A stretch of DNA of 64,000 bases from UMGS1470 sp051889215 (GCA_051889215.1 JBJFDC010000006.1:1-64000), one strand, 5' to 3'. Shown: positions 52,230 through 60,694, counted from the stretch's first letter. Program-made: numbers and translations. Notes: generated by a model not told the origin, from the letters alone.

Positions 52230-53665
52230 TGAAAATAAAGAAAAAAGAAATCATTGTTCGTGATGAACAACAAATAGAAGAAAAAAGTGCAGTGGCAGAA
52301 AATTGTCATGCACCTTTTTCTCGTGATGAACAAAATGCATCAACTCCGACTCAAACCGAACAAAATGTCGCTCTCGATCATACAAATTTGTCCGAAGGTG
52401 TTCAAATAAACATTGAAGAGGCAATAAGCGAGGCGGAAAAACAGCGCAAGAATGCATCTCCGGTCCAAAACGAAGAGGAACAAATAAACGAAGCTGAAGA
52501 GGCCGTTGCGGGCAGAAAATCAAAGAAGAAGCGTTGGGGCAGTCTGATATTAATGCTCATTAATATTGTCATTGTCGCAGTGATTATCATAACTCAAATC
52601 AAAGGCAACAACATGGTTCCGCTCAGCGAGGTTTTGGAGGGCGGAATAAATTGGTGGTTTTTGCTTGTGTGTTTTGCAACATTTGGTGTGATGACAATAC
52701 TTGAGGCGATTAGAATTGAGATATTCGTTCACGACTCAACAAAAAAGAGGCATTTCGCGCTCTCATATAAAACCGCACAGATTGGCAGATATTATGACTG
52801 CGTGACTCCGCTTTCAACGGGCGGACAACCATTTCAAATTTATTACTTAAAAAAACATGGTTTGACTGCGGCTCAATCTGTTGCAGTTCCAATGGGAAGA
52901 TATGTTTTTACTCAACTGACAGCAGTTATCTTCTTCACGTGTGTTTTGTTTTCGACTTTTTCTGGAAGTCTTGGCGGTGGTGTTGCAACAACAGTTGTGT
53001 CGGCTGCGAGTTGGATTGGATATGTCCTTAACTTCAGCGTCATCTTTTTGGTTTTGCTTATTTCAATCAATAGAAAAATCGGAACAAAACTTGTTGGCGG
53101 AGTCATAAAACTTGGGCATAAAATGAAATTGGTCAAGAATTATGACAAGACCTATAACAATGTCATCAAAGTTGTTGACGATTTTCAATCAAGCATAAAA
53201 TATTATGTAAAGACTCCAAAAACTTTTATATTGGGGCTGCTGGCAACGGGTGCTAGTTATTTGCTCAACTACACAATCCCATTCTTTATTTATTGCACAT
53301 TCGCCGGATATGAGGTGGGAATGTGGAGCACGATTTTGGTCCGTTGCGTCATGATTGATTTGGCTTCGTCTTTCATTCCGCTTCCTGGTGGAACGGGAGC
53401 GGCTGAACTTTCGTTCACAACATTGTTTGCTTCTTTCTTTGTTGGAGGAAAACTCTTCTGGGCACTATTGCTTTGGAGAATTCTGACATACTACGGCTAT
53501 ATTTTCCAAGGCATAATAATAATGATTTATGACTATGCGATTGGAGATAAAAAATATAAATGGCAAAAGAAGAAAAATGAACTTGAAACCGAAAGTGAAA
53601 AATTCAAAGCCGAACAATTAAGTCAGTTTAAAAGCAGGAAACTAAAAAAACAAAAAAATAAATGA
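52229..53665 (+). CDS. Lysylphosphatidylglycerol synthase-type (UPF0104) membrane protein
   Basis: The 478-residue protein has a long charged cytoplasmic N-terminus (about 95 residues, Glu/Gln rich), then about eight membrane helices. The family regions YYDCVTPLSTGGQPFQIYYL (about 189-208) and PLPGGTGAAELSF (about 386-398) match the LPG_synthase_TM/AglD2 fold, which flips or handles lipids. No C-terminal aminoacyl-transferase domain is present; the tail is Lys-rich. The 1-nt stop/start overlap with the foldase gene suggests coupling. The lipid substrate is unknown. Confidence 0.85.
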   Translation: MKIKKKEIIVRDEQQIEEKSAVAENCHAPFSRDEQNASTPTQTEQNVALDHTNLSEGVQINIEEAISEAEKQRKNASPVQNEEEQINEAEEAVAGRKSKKKRWGSLILMLINIVIVAVIIITQIKGNNMVPLSEVLEGGINWWFLLVCFATFGVMTILEAIRIEIFVHDSTKKRHFALSYKTAQIGRYYDCVTPLSTGGQPFQIYYLKKHGLTAAQSVAVPMGRYVFTQLTAVIFFTCVLFSTFSGSLGGGVATTVVSAASWIGYVLNFSVIFLVLLISINRKIGTKLVGGVIKLGHKMKLVKNYDKTYNNVIKVVDDFQSSIKYYVKTPKTFILGLLATGASYLLNYTIPFFIYCTFAGYEVGMWSTILVRCVMIDLASSFIPLPGGTGAAELSFTTLFASFFVGGKLFWALLLWRILTYYGYIFQGIIIMIYDYAIGDKKYKWQKKKNELETESEKFKAEQLSQFKSRKLKKQKNK

Positions 53666-53679
53666 ATAAAAAAATAATA

Positions 53680-53710
53680 TCGCCTCAAAATAAATTTGAG
53701 GTGATTTTTT
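53680..53710 (+). promoter_or_regulatory. Terminator-like hairpin holding the ribosome site of the next gene
   Basis: TCGCCTCAAA pairs with TTTGAGGTGA over a 5-nt loop (53680-53704), followed by T6 and directly by ATG 53711. The right arm contains the Shine-Dalgarno GAGGTGA. The element could end transcription from the flippase gene and at the same time hide the ribosome site of the exported protein gene. Confidence 0.6.
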
Positions 53711-54316
53711 ATGAAAGAAAAAGAAATTCAAACTCCAACTCAAAAGAGAAAAAACAAAATTGCGATTTGGATTATTGTTGCGCTCAGCGTGCTTTTGCTC
53801 TTGTCGTTCATTCTCGGAATATCTGGTGCATATTTTCAAGGGACTGACACTGCAACCGGAGATATCACGACTGGTGGACCTGTCAACATTGACATCACTC
53901 AAGGTGGCGCAAGCGTGGCAACATTGACCTTTTCTGATGCTGCAATGCCTGGAGATGTTTATGACCAAGCAATTCAAGTCACAGCACCAGCAGGGACATC
54001 AAAAGCCGTTTTAAGGGCGAAATTAACCATTTCCAACGATGCTGGACTATCTGCTCCGGTCATGGCGACAACCGCTTCAAGTTGGACATTGAACACTGAT
54101 GATTATTATTACTATGCTGGGACAATTTCGGCAGGCGACACTGTTGATTTCGTCACACAAGTTGAAGTTCCAACATCACTGACCAATGAAGACGCCAACA
54201 AAACAAACACAATCAGCATTGTTGTTGAAGCAATCCAGCATGCAAATGGAGCGGCAAAAGTGATTTGGACAACAGCTCCGGCCGATTGGATAACGACTTA
54301 TGGCAGTGGAACTTGA
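53711..54316 (+). CDS. TasA/camelysin-like exported protein (SipW-type signal)
   Basis: The 201-residue protein begins with a basic 20-residue lead, a membrane segment (IAIWIIVALSVLLLLSFILG) and the junction ISGAYFQGTDTATGDITTGG, which resembles the signals cut by SipW in TasA and CalY. The mature part is beta-rich and Ser/Thr/Ala-rich with AAMPGDVYDQAIQVTAP and Tyr-rich DDYYYYAG. TasA-family proteins form extracellular fibres in biofilms. No SipW gene is in the window. A terminator follows at 54331. Confidence 0.75.
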   Translation: MKEKEIQTPTQKRKNKIAIWIIVALSVLLLLSFILGISGAYFQGTDTATGDITTGGPVNIDITQGGASVATLTFSDAAMPGDVYDQAIQVTAPAGTSKAVLRAKLTISNDAGLSAPVMATTASSWTLNTDDYYYYAGTISAGDTVDFVTQVEVPTSLTNEDANKTNTISIVVEAIQHANGAAKVIWTTAPADWITTYGSGT

Positions 54317-54330
54317 CATGGTTAAAAATA

Positions 54331-54353
54331 AAAGAGGGCAAAAGCCCTTTTTT
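54331..54353 (+). terminator. Terminator after the TasA-like gene
   Basis: AGGGC (54335-54339), loop AAAA, GCCCT (54344-54348) and a T run. Confidence 0.8.
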
Positions 54354-54434
54354 GTTTGACTTAATCCGCGTTTGGAAATAGAATGAAAATAAGGTAATTT
54401 ATGCCTGAAAATCTGAGGGGGAGAACAAGCGGGC

Positions 54435-55586
54435 GTGGATGAAGATAAAATAAAAAACGTTAAGTCTGCTGGCGTTTCACCAGAGGATAAAAACTCTGGC
54501 GGTTCTTTTTCGCAATCAGCAAAAAAACGAACTCCGCCACCTCCACCACCACAAGCAGGCGTTCCACCAAAACCACCGAAGCCACCAAGACCCCCAAAAG
54601 CTGCTGGTTCTGCTTTGAGTGAAAAATCTCCAAAACCAGCAAGCCCTTCAAATCCTGACTTGAACACACAACCCTCAAAAACCAAAACAAAAAAAGAAGA
54701 AGTTGAACAAAAAGATAAGCCAGAAGGTTTGGTTGATTCAAATTCGCCTGAAAAAAATGTCCAGACAAACCCAGAAGACAATGCAAAACTAACTTTGGAA
54801 GAAGAGGTTGAAATTGCTCAACTTCAATGTGAAGATGATGACAATGCCGCTGCGATTCTAAATCGCGATGAGGTCATTGAAAAGAGTTATAAAGCGGGAC
54901 TCAGCGATCAAGACAAACAAAGGCAAAAGAGAAAATGGAGACGTTTGTTGCTGTTGTTGTTGCTTTTGCTTCTATTTGCTGGAACTGTTTCGGCAACTTA
55001 TTTCATTGTTAAAAACAAAACTGAATATGTGCCGGAATTCTATGATAATGTTGCGATTGATGTTGATTTTAACCTGCAAAGAAGTGAAGATAGAATGCCT
55101 GGAGATAATTTGCTTCTCATTCGTCCAATCGAAGTTCTTGTCAAGGCAGACACAGAAGAAATCAATTATGATATTGTTGCACTTGGCATCAGGGTGACAG
55201 CAAAATTTACTGATTCTGGCGAAGATTGTTCAGATATAATTGATGTTGGAATTTATGATGTCAATCAAATTTATCGAACAGACGATTTGGAATATACTGG
55301 CGGGAATTATATCCGATGCGGGAAAGATGTGATGTTATACTACAAGAAAGTTCTTGAACCCGGACAAAACGAAAAACTGATTAACTCAATAAGAATAAAT
55401 GCTTCAACGTCAAATGAATATGCAAAAAAAGAAATAACTGTCAAGGTTGAAGTTTTGGCGGTATATCCAAACCCTGCTCAAATCAGAGCAGACAACTCTG
55501 ACTTCAAAGATGCACCTCAAGGTTGGGTTGAAGAAGTGTATGGAAAAATGAATGACATATTCAAGGAAAGAGCAAAAAACAGATAA
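54435..55586 (+). CDS. Membrane protein with proline-rich cytoplasmic region and TasA-like outer domain
   Basis: The protein has 383 residues. The N-terminal 175 are cytoplasmic-like and of low complexity: a proline tract (TPPPPPPQAGVPPKPPKPP at about 33-51), then Lys/Glu-rich sequence. A basic stop-transfer KRKWRR leads into a leucine-rich helix (about 172-195). The outer domain has RMPGDNLLLIRPIEVLVKAD, similar to the MPGD segment of the TasA-like protein upstream. The start is GTG 54435 after GGGGGAG. It may anchor or organise the fibre-like protein; the family is not named with confidence. Its stop is next to the convergent deacetylase gene. Confidence 0.7.
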   Translation: MDEDKIKNVKSAGVSPEDKNSGGSFSQSAKKRTPPPPPPQAGVPPKPPKPPRPPKAAGSALSEKSPKPASPSNPDLNTQPSKTKTKKEEVEQKDKPEGLVDSNSPEKNVQTNPEDNAKLTLEEEVEIAQLQCEDDDNAAAILNRDEVIEKSYKAGLSDQDKQRQKRKWRRLLLLLLLLLLFAGTVSATYFIVKNKTEYVPEFYDNVAIDVDFNLQRSEDRMPGDNLLLIRPIEVLVKADTEEINYDIVALGIRVTAKFTDSGEDCSDIIDVGIYDVNQIYRTDDLEYTGGNYIRCGKDVMLYYKKVLEPGQNEKLINSIRINASTSNEYAKKEITVKVEVLAVYPNPAQIRADNSDFKDAPQGWVEEVYGKMNDIFKERAKNR

Positions 55587-56675
55587 TTATTTGCGATAAT
55601 TCCAATCCAAAACGCTTTTATAGGGGAAAAGGTCGGCAAGATCTTTTCCTTTATTTTTTATTGTGTATCCATCGAGAGGGCAGCGATCCATAAACAAAAT
55701 TTGTTCTTTTTTATCAACTCCCCGAGGAAACATAGACATAAAGCTTTTGACTCCAACGCCGCAAAAAAGCTTGAAGCCGTCATCAACCAAAAGCCGATGC
55801 TTTTCGGAGATGTTTCCATAAGTGTCCAAGATTTCCCATTCCCCATAAGGATACACATAGATGTCCGTCTTGCCGATGAGTGGCACGACTTCACGATTCC
55901 ATGACTCAAGTTCTTGCTTGAACTGATTGATTCCGATTTTTTTCATATGATAATGTCCATATGAGTGACAAGCAAAACTCCAACCATCTTGCTTGAGCTT
56001 TTTGACAACTTTTTTGCATTCGTCAATTTCTTGTGCTCGATTTTTGGTGTTTTTTGATTGAGTGCGATATCCCAATATTCCGTCATAACCTGTCAAACAT
56101 AAAACGCCTTTTGCGCCATTAAGTGAAAAATCAGGGTGACAATTTACGAAAGAGTTGAGGATTGGAACAAATTCATTGTCGTGCGAAATGATGTCTTTTC
56201 CATTTTTATTTGTTTGAGTTGCAATTTCTCCGCGACTGTCCAAAACAAGTTTGTCAACCATGCCTTTTCCCATTTTTTTGTGGTCATAATTCACATCGTC
56301 AAAAGAAAAAATCAGAGGTTTTTTGTTTTGTGGAATGAATAATTGTTTTAAACAAATTTGAGAGTCCTTTAGTTCAAACAACTCATGAGGGTCAATCAAA
56401 ATATAGTTGTTTTGATACAAGTGGTGCAAAATCGATTTGAATTCGTCTTTTGTTATGCAATCGCGAGCATAATCTTTTGCCATTGGGTTTTTGGGAGAGA
56501 GAGCAAGAGATGGGTCACTGAGAAGACAATGAGTGAAAACATGTTTGACCTCTCCAGAATATTTCACCAAATTTTGATTTTGGTCGCCTTCTGCAAAAAC
56601 TGGTTTTTGAATCAAAAATATTAAAAAAATACAAAAAAATGAACAAAATAATGTAAAAAATCTGATTTTTTTCAT
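55587..56675 (-). CDS. Exported polysaccharide deacetylase (NodB fold)
   Basis: The 362-residue protein has signal peptide MKKIRFFTLFCSFFCIFLIF, with likely cleavage after VFAEG. The NodB motifs are FSFDDVNYDH (catalytic Asp pair) at about 124-133, CHSYGHYH (HxxxH metal site) at about 237-244 and YPYGEW at about 275-280. It should remove acetyl groups from peptidoglycan or another surface polymer. The insertion before the metal motif makes it longer than classical NodB domains. It meets the upstream membrane protein gene tail to tail with no gap. Confidence 0.85.
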   Translation of the reverse strand: MKKIRFFTLFCSFFCIFLIFLIQKPVFAEGDQNQNLVKYSGEVKHVFTHCLLSDPSLALSPKNPMAKDYARDCITKDEFKSILHHLYQNNYILIDPHELFELKDSQICLKQLFIPQNKKPLIFSFDDVNYDHKKMGKGMVDKLVLDSRGEIATQTNKNGKDIISHDNEFVPILNSFVNCHPDFSLNGAKGVLCLTGYDGILGYRTQSKNTKNRAQEIDECKKVVKKLKQDGWSFACHSYGHYHMKKIGINQFKQELESWNREVVPLIGKTDIYVYPYGEWEILDTYGNISEKHRLLVDDGFKLFCGVGVKSFMSMFPRGVDKKEQILFMDRCPLDGYTIKNKGKDLADLFPYKSVLDWNYRK

Positions 56676-56798
56676 AATTATATTATTTTATAAATAAAAA
56701 AAATTATTATTTTTTTCATATTAATGCAACAATTCTCGACACCTTTCCCCTTTCTTTGTGAGGATATTTTGATAAAATAATACTCGTTTGGAGAGGGT

Positions 56799-57980
56799 AT
56801 GGAACCATTTTATAATAATATAATTTATCAGAAAAATGCAATCAGAGAATTTGGAAACTATCTTTCTCAAAATTTTTTTAAGAAAAGAGTTCTGTGTGTT
56901 TTTTCAAGTCAGGCAAAAAAAGACCACTTGTCGCAGATAGTGAACAAATTAAACAAAGCGGGTTGTGTTTTTTCGACTTTGACACTTGACAGAACTCCGT
57001 TTATATCTCGTCAAATGATTGCGGAAATTTACTCGTCAAAATCAAGAGCATATGATTTGGTTGTTGGCATTGGCGGGGGAGCATGCTCTGATGCGACAAA
57101 ACTTTTGGCAAAAAAATATTTTTGTCAAAGTGTTTTTGTTGCGTCAAGTTTTTCCAATATGTCAATGTTTAATCCGTTTGTTGTGATTGAGAACGGTGAA
57201 AAGGTTGAATTTGACTATGCATTTGCCCATTCAAAGGTCTTTATTGATGAGGGTTGGGTCAAAAATTTCGACTCGAAAAAATTTGAACAGACTGAAATGT
57301 TTTTGTGCTCACTCGCAACAATGGTTGACGACCTATATTTTTATAAGATGATATTTGGACAAAACACTCCTTTTGATCTGGAAGAATTAAAACAAACAAT
57401 AATTCAAATGAAAAATGAATTGGCTGAAATAAAAAACGAGGACGAAAAAAATTTGAAGCTTCAAGATTATGTCATTGAAATCTCATATATCTTGAGAGAT
57501 TCTCAAATTGAATATTTGCATTTAATCAAAATGGCGAACTTGCTTTCGCGCCTATTGATAAAAAAACACACGCAAAAATCATTTGGCGAACTATGCTATA
57601 TATCTTCGTTAACCATGCAAAAGTTTTATTATGAATTTTATCAAATTAAACATATTCAACTTTTTGAACCATATGTTCCGAGTGATTTGCAAAAACTTTC
57701 GAACAAGTTTTCCATGAAAAGAACGAGTTTCAAAAATGTTGAAAATGAGTATTACTATCATAAAAACAAACTTTTTTTCCAAAAAATTAATGCCGTGAAA
57801 CAAAATTTGGCAAAAAATTCGCTTGTCACAAAAAACAACATACTCAATTTTGAAAATTTCATGGTTGAAAGTTATCTTTGCGGTGAAGATTTATACGACC
57901 TTTTCAAAGCGCTATCTTTGGCGTATGACAGCGGAATGGTGGTGGGGCTCATCAAAAGGACTGGACTTTTAAACGCGTAG
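56799..57980 (+). CDS. Divergent glycerol-1-phosphate dehydrogenase / iron-ADH superfamily protein
   Basis: The protein has 393 residues, the length of AraM/EgsA-type glycerol-1-phosphate dehydrogenases. The nucleotide-binding box is LVVGIGGGACSDATKLLA at about residue 87-104. An N-terminal Rossmann part (FFKKRVLCVFSSQAKKDH) and an all-helical C-terminal half fit the fold. The two metal-binding His of the family are not evident in the C-terminal half, and the catalytic Asp region reads MFLCSLATMVDD. So this may be an inactive or altered relative. GGAGAGGG precedes the ATG. Confidence 0.7.
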   Translation: MEPFYNNIIYQKNAIREFGNYLSQNFFKKRVLCVFSSQAKKDHLSQIVNKLNKAGCVFSTLTLDRTPFISRQMIAEIYSSKSRAYDLVVGIGGGACSDATKLLAKKYFCQSVFVASSFSNMSMFNPFVVIENGEKVEFDYAFAHSKVFIDEGWVKNFDSKKFEQTEMFLCSLATMVDDLYFYKMIFGQNTPFDLEELKQTIIQMKNELAEIKNEDEKNLKLQDYVIEISYILRDSQIEYLHLIKMANLLSRLLIKKHTQKSFGELCYISSLTMQKFYYEFYQIKHIQLFEPYVPSDLQKLSNKFSMKRTSFKNVENEYYYHKNKLFFQKINAVKQNLAKNSLVTKNNILNFENFMVESYLCGEDLYDLFKALSLAYDSGMVVGLIKRTGLLNA

Positions 57981-58013
57981 TATAAAATTAATAAAAGTGG
58001 CAAACATTCTTGC

Positions 58014-58487
58014 ATGAAGAGAATGTTTGTTTTTTTGTTTGTATTGCTGTGTCTTTGTTTTGTGTTTTCATATAAAAAACCTTCAAATATGGCGCTTCAA
58101 AGTTTGAGGGGGGAATATTGTTTGTATCTTAACTCTCAAAGTGCGGAAAACATTCCTCCGTTTGCAAAAGTGATAAAAAATGGTGCCGGTCAAATCATTC
58201 AATGCGATATTTCGCAAATGAATGAATTAACATTCAAAAAAGATGAGGTTGGTGGAGAAAGTGTGAAGGTGAGTGCGAAAGATTATACATATGAACAAAT
58301 TTGCAAAATTTTGGGTTTTCGTTCAAAAAAACACTATGAGTTTTCTGATGGGCTAAAAACATTTTATGGCGAAGCAAAGTATGGCGATAAATTCGTGTTT
58401 GTTGGCAAAGAAAGAATAAATTGCGAGATTGCAATAAACAATGGGTATGTTTATATTGGATTTCCTGTGATTTTGGGTTCGTATTGA
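58014..58487 (+). CDS. Exported hypothetical protein upstream of spoIIQ
   Basis: The 157-residue protein has a signal-like start (MKRMFVFLFVLLCLCFVFSY) and a soluble remainder of mixed alpha/beta composition (YCLYLNSQSAENIPPFAK, then YEQICKILGFRSKKHYEF). I do not recognise a family. It lies 46 nt before the spoIIQ-like gene in the same direction. In Clostridia, spore-membrane genes often occupy this place, so a sporulation role is possible. Confidence 0.6.
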   Translation: MKRMFVFLFVLLCLCFVFSYKKPSNMALQSLRGEYCLYLNSQSAENIPPFAKVIKNGAGQIIQCDISQMNELTFKKDEVGGESVKVSAKDYTYEQICKILGFRSKKHYEFSDGLKTFYGEAKYGDKFVFVGKERINCEIAINNGYVYIGFPVILGSY

Positions 58488-58533
58488 TGTATAGATGCAA
58501 AAATTATGTCAATAATTCGTTTGGAGGTAAAAA

Positions 58534-59121
58534 ATGGAAAAAAACAGCACAAAGACAAAAAAATTTTTTAAGAAGTTTGGGTTTTACATTTTGGCGGGGT
58601 GTTTGGCGGTTGCAATAATCCTCACATTGACACTCAGTCTATCAAAAGTTGAGTCGAACACAAATGTCGCCCAGGAGCCAGTTGTCGATGTCGATACAAC
58701 ACCACTTGTGTTCAATCTTCCACTTGAAGGCGCTCAAGTTATGAAAGGTTTTTCGTCAACAGACCTTATGTATAACTCAACACTCAAACAATGGGAGTCA
58801 CACAAAGCAGTTGACCTCGTTAGTGAAACGTCAAACATGGCGGTTGCTTGTCTTGAAGGAACTGTGAGAAAAGTTGAAAAGACTTACGCGAATGGAACTA
58901 TGATTGAAATTGAGCATAAAAACGGTTTTGTTTCAACATATTCTTCTCTTGCGGACAGTCTTGTCAAACAAGGAGACAATGTGAGCGCGGGACAAAACCT
59001 TGGCGAAATATCATCGACAGGTGCAAACGAAATGGCTCAAGGTGACCACTTGCATTTCTCACTTTCAAAAGATGCACAAATTGTTGATCCTTCTTCCTAT
59101 CTTGAACTTTCAAACAAATAG
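58534..59121 (+). CDS. spoIIQ: SpoIIQ-like M23 peptidase
   Basis: SpoIIQ is the forespore membrane protein that pairs with SpoIIIAH across the two membranes and remodels peptidoglycan. The 195-residue protein has one N-terminal membrane helix (FYILAGCLAVAIILTLTLSL, about 17-36) and a LytM/M23 domain. The metal ligands look complete: SHKAVDL (H and D, about 89-95) and HLHFSLS (about 170-176). So, unlike B. subtilis SpoIIQ, it may be an active endopeptidase, as in other Clostridia. GGAGGT precedes the ATG. The nearby spoIIID gene supports the assignment. Confidence 0.87.
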   Translation: MEKNSTKTKKFFKKFGFYILAGCLAVAIILTLTLSLSKVESNTNVAQEPVVDVDTTPLVFNLPLEGAQVMKGFSSTDLMYNSTLKQWESHKAVDLVSETSNMAVACLEGTVRKVEKTYANGTMIEIEHKNGFVSTYSSLADSLVKQGDNVSAGQNLGEISSTGANEMAQGDHLHFSLSKDAQIVDPSSYLELSNK

Positions 59122-59131
59122 TCGAATTTTG

Positions 59132-59161
59132 TGGACAAATCCAACACGCTTGTGATATAGT
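59132..59161 (+). promoter_or_regulatory. Promoter of acpP
   Basis: TGGACA (59132-59137), an 18-nt spacer and TATAGT (59156-59161) preceded by TGA, an extended -10. It separates acpP from the spoIIQ transcript. Confidence 0.6.
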
Positions 59162-59179
59162 ATTGTGTTGGAGGTCGAC

Positions 59180-59404
59180 ATGGTCTTAGAGAAAGTAAAA
59201 GAAATCATCTCTTCGCAACTTAATATCCCTGTTGAAAAAATCACTGAAGATTCAAGACTTGTTGAAGACTTGGGTGCTGATTCACTCGATATGGTTGAAC
59301 TTTTAATGGCATTTGAAGATGAGTTTTCAACCACAATTTCAGACGAAATCGCGGTTAACATCAAAACTGTATCAGACATAATAAAGATGATTGAAGGAAA
59401 GTAA
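59180..59404 (+). CDS. acpP: Acyl carrier protein
   Basis: This acidic 74-residue protein carries growing acyl chains in fatty acid synthesis. The phosphopantetheine attachment box is EDLGADSLDMVELLMAFEDEF with the modified Ser at about residue 35. Start ATG 59180 follows GGAGGT; the longer frame from 59165 would start inside the ribosome site. It has its own promoter and terminator. An acpP between spoIIQ and spoIIID is an unusual place; it is more often beside plsX or fabD. Confidence 0.95.
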   Translation: MVLEKVKEIISSQLNIPVEKITEDSRLVEDLGADSLDMVELLMAFEDEFSTTISDEIAVNIKTVSDIIKMIEGK

Positions 59405-59412
59405 AAAATAAG

Positions 59413-59439
59413 CAAGCACAAATTTGTGCTTGTTTTTTT
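59413..59439 (+). terminator. Terminator after acpP
   Basis: CAAGCACA (59413-59420), loop AATT, TGTGCTTG (59425-59432) and T7. Confidence 0.9.
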
Positions 59440-59492
59440 ATGGATTTTTGCATATCTCGACATTTTTCGCCATATCTTGCATTGGAGGGAAA

Positions 59493-59747
59493 ATGCGAGA
59501 GGATTTGGTTGAAAGATGCAAAATATTGGGGCAATATATATACGAAAACAATGCGACAATAAGGCAGGCCGCAAAGCAGTTCTCATATTCAAAAAGCACT
59601 GTTCATGTTGATGTGTCAAAAAGACTGAAAAGGGTTGACGGGGCGCTTTTTGACAAGGTTAGACTTGTGCTTGAAAACAACTTTGAGGAAAAACATTTGC
59701 GCGGGGGACTGGCCACAAAAATCAAATATAAAAATTCAGAAAAATAA
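59493..59747 (+). CDS. spoIIID: Sporulation transcription factor SpoIIID
   Basis: SpoIIID is the mother-cell regulator acting between sigma-E and sigma-K. The 84-residue protein matches the family along its length: LVERCKILGQYIYENNATIRQ, the helix-turn-helix AAKQFSYSKSTVHVDVSKRL, and the C-terminal basic signature HLRGGLATKIKYK. Start ATG 59493 is set by GGAGGG; codons upstream overlap the acpP terminator. No mreB-like mbl gene follows, unlike many Clostridia. Confidence 0.93.
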   Translation: MREDLVERCKILGQYIYENNATIRQAAKQFSYSKSTVHVDVSKRLKRVDGALFDKVRLVLENNFEEKHLRGGLATKIKYKNSEK

Positions 59748-59849
59748 ATTAAAATTAAAATAAAAATAATTAAAAATTTAATAAAAAAATTAAAAAAATC
59801 GCTTATTTTTGAATTTTTTATTAATTTTTTTATGAAAATAAATAAATTA

Positions 59850-60569
59850 TTAATTATTTTGGATTTTGTCAAAGAGGTTATATCTTTCGGTTTCAATGAT
59901 TGATGAAATCAATCTTTCTTTTCCAAAAGGTGCCATTTTTGACATGTATTCAACGAGTTTTTTTGCCTCGCTGCGCTTGCTTGTTTTGTCCATCGGACAA
60001 GGATTTTTTTGAATTGGCATGTTTGTTGCTTGTTTGATTATGTATTCTTCTGGGACCAAAATCAGTGGGCGAATTAGAGTGATGTCGGAGCGAGATAAAT
60101 AGATTTTTGGGTGAAATGTGTTGAGTCGTCCTTCGAATAGCATTGACATAAAAAGTGTCTCAATGAGATCGTCGGCATGATGGGCAAAGGCAACTTTGTT
60201 GCAGCCCATTTTTTTTGCTGTGCTATATAGCACTCCTTTTCGCATTTTGGCACAAAGTGAGCATGGATTTTTTTCTTTTCTGATATCAAAAACAACCTCA
60301 AAAATGTCCGTGGTTATGATTGTGTGTTCAACGCCCAAACTGTTGCAAAATTCAGTGATTTTTGACCAATCTTGCTTGCCCGAAGAAAGGTCGATTGTCA
60401 GGGCGCAAATCTCAAATTTTGTTTTGATTTTTGCTTGAAGTTTTTTTAGCGCTTGCAAAAGAACAAGACTATCCTTTCCTCCAGATAGTCCAACACAGAT
60501 TTTGTCTCCTTCTTCAATCGGGTTGTAGAGTTTGCACGCTTTTGTCAGCCCTTGCATGATTTCTTTCAT
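59850..60569 (-). CDS. TtcA/TtuA-like tRNA thiolation PP-loop protein
   Basis: The 239-residue ATP-pyrophosphatase has the PP-loop CVGLSGGKDSLVLLQAL at about residue 26-42. A later CxxC (NPCSLCAKMRKG, about 109-120) is followed by FAHHADDLIETLFMSMLFEG, the pattern of TtcA-type enzymes that add sulfur to tRNA (2-thiocytidine in the best known case). The exact tRNA target is not fixed by sequence. Start 60569 lies 6 nt after a TATTCT box with TTGCAA 17 nt further up, and no ribosome site. The open frame further upstream overlaps this promoter. Confidence 0.85.
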   Translation of the reverse strand: MKEIMQGLTKACKLYNPIEEGDKICVGLSGGKDSLVLLQALKKLQAKIKTKFEICALTIDLSSGKQDWSKITEFCNSLGVEHTIITTDIFEVVFDIRKEKNPCSLCAKMRKGVLYSTAKKMGCNKVAFAHHADDLIETLFMSMLFEGRLNTFHPKIYLSRSDITLIRPLILVPEEYIIKQATNMPIQKNPCPMDKTSKRSEAKKLVEYMSKMAPFGKERLISSIIETERYNLFDKIQNN

Positions 60570-60575
60570 GCCCAA

Positions 60576-60604
60576 AGAATAGCAAAATACGATCAATTTT
60601 GCAA
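60576..60604 (-). promoter_or_regulatory. Promoter of the TtcA-like gene
   Basis: On the minus strand TTGCAA (60604-60599), a 17-nt spacer and TATTCT (60581-60576); the ATG follows after 6 nt. Confidence 0.55.
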
Positions 60605-60694
60605 ATAAATTTTTGATATTTGCAATCAGCAAAAAGTCGGCATTAATTATATATAATTAAATTAAATATTTATGCAAATAATAATGTAAATAAT

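Noticed and set aside
54176..54781. 201-codon minus-strand frame, Gly-rich
   Set aside because: It is antisense to the proline tract of the membrane protein; the Gly runs are simply the complement of Pro codons.
59450..59478. Sigma-E-type promoter before spoIIID (GCATAT, 15 nt, CATATCTT)
   Set aside because: The implied transcription start would fall inside the Shine-Dalgarno, so the match is probably chance.
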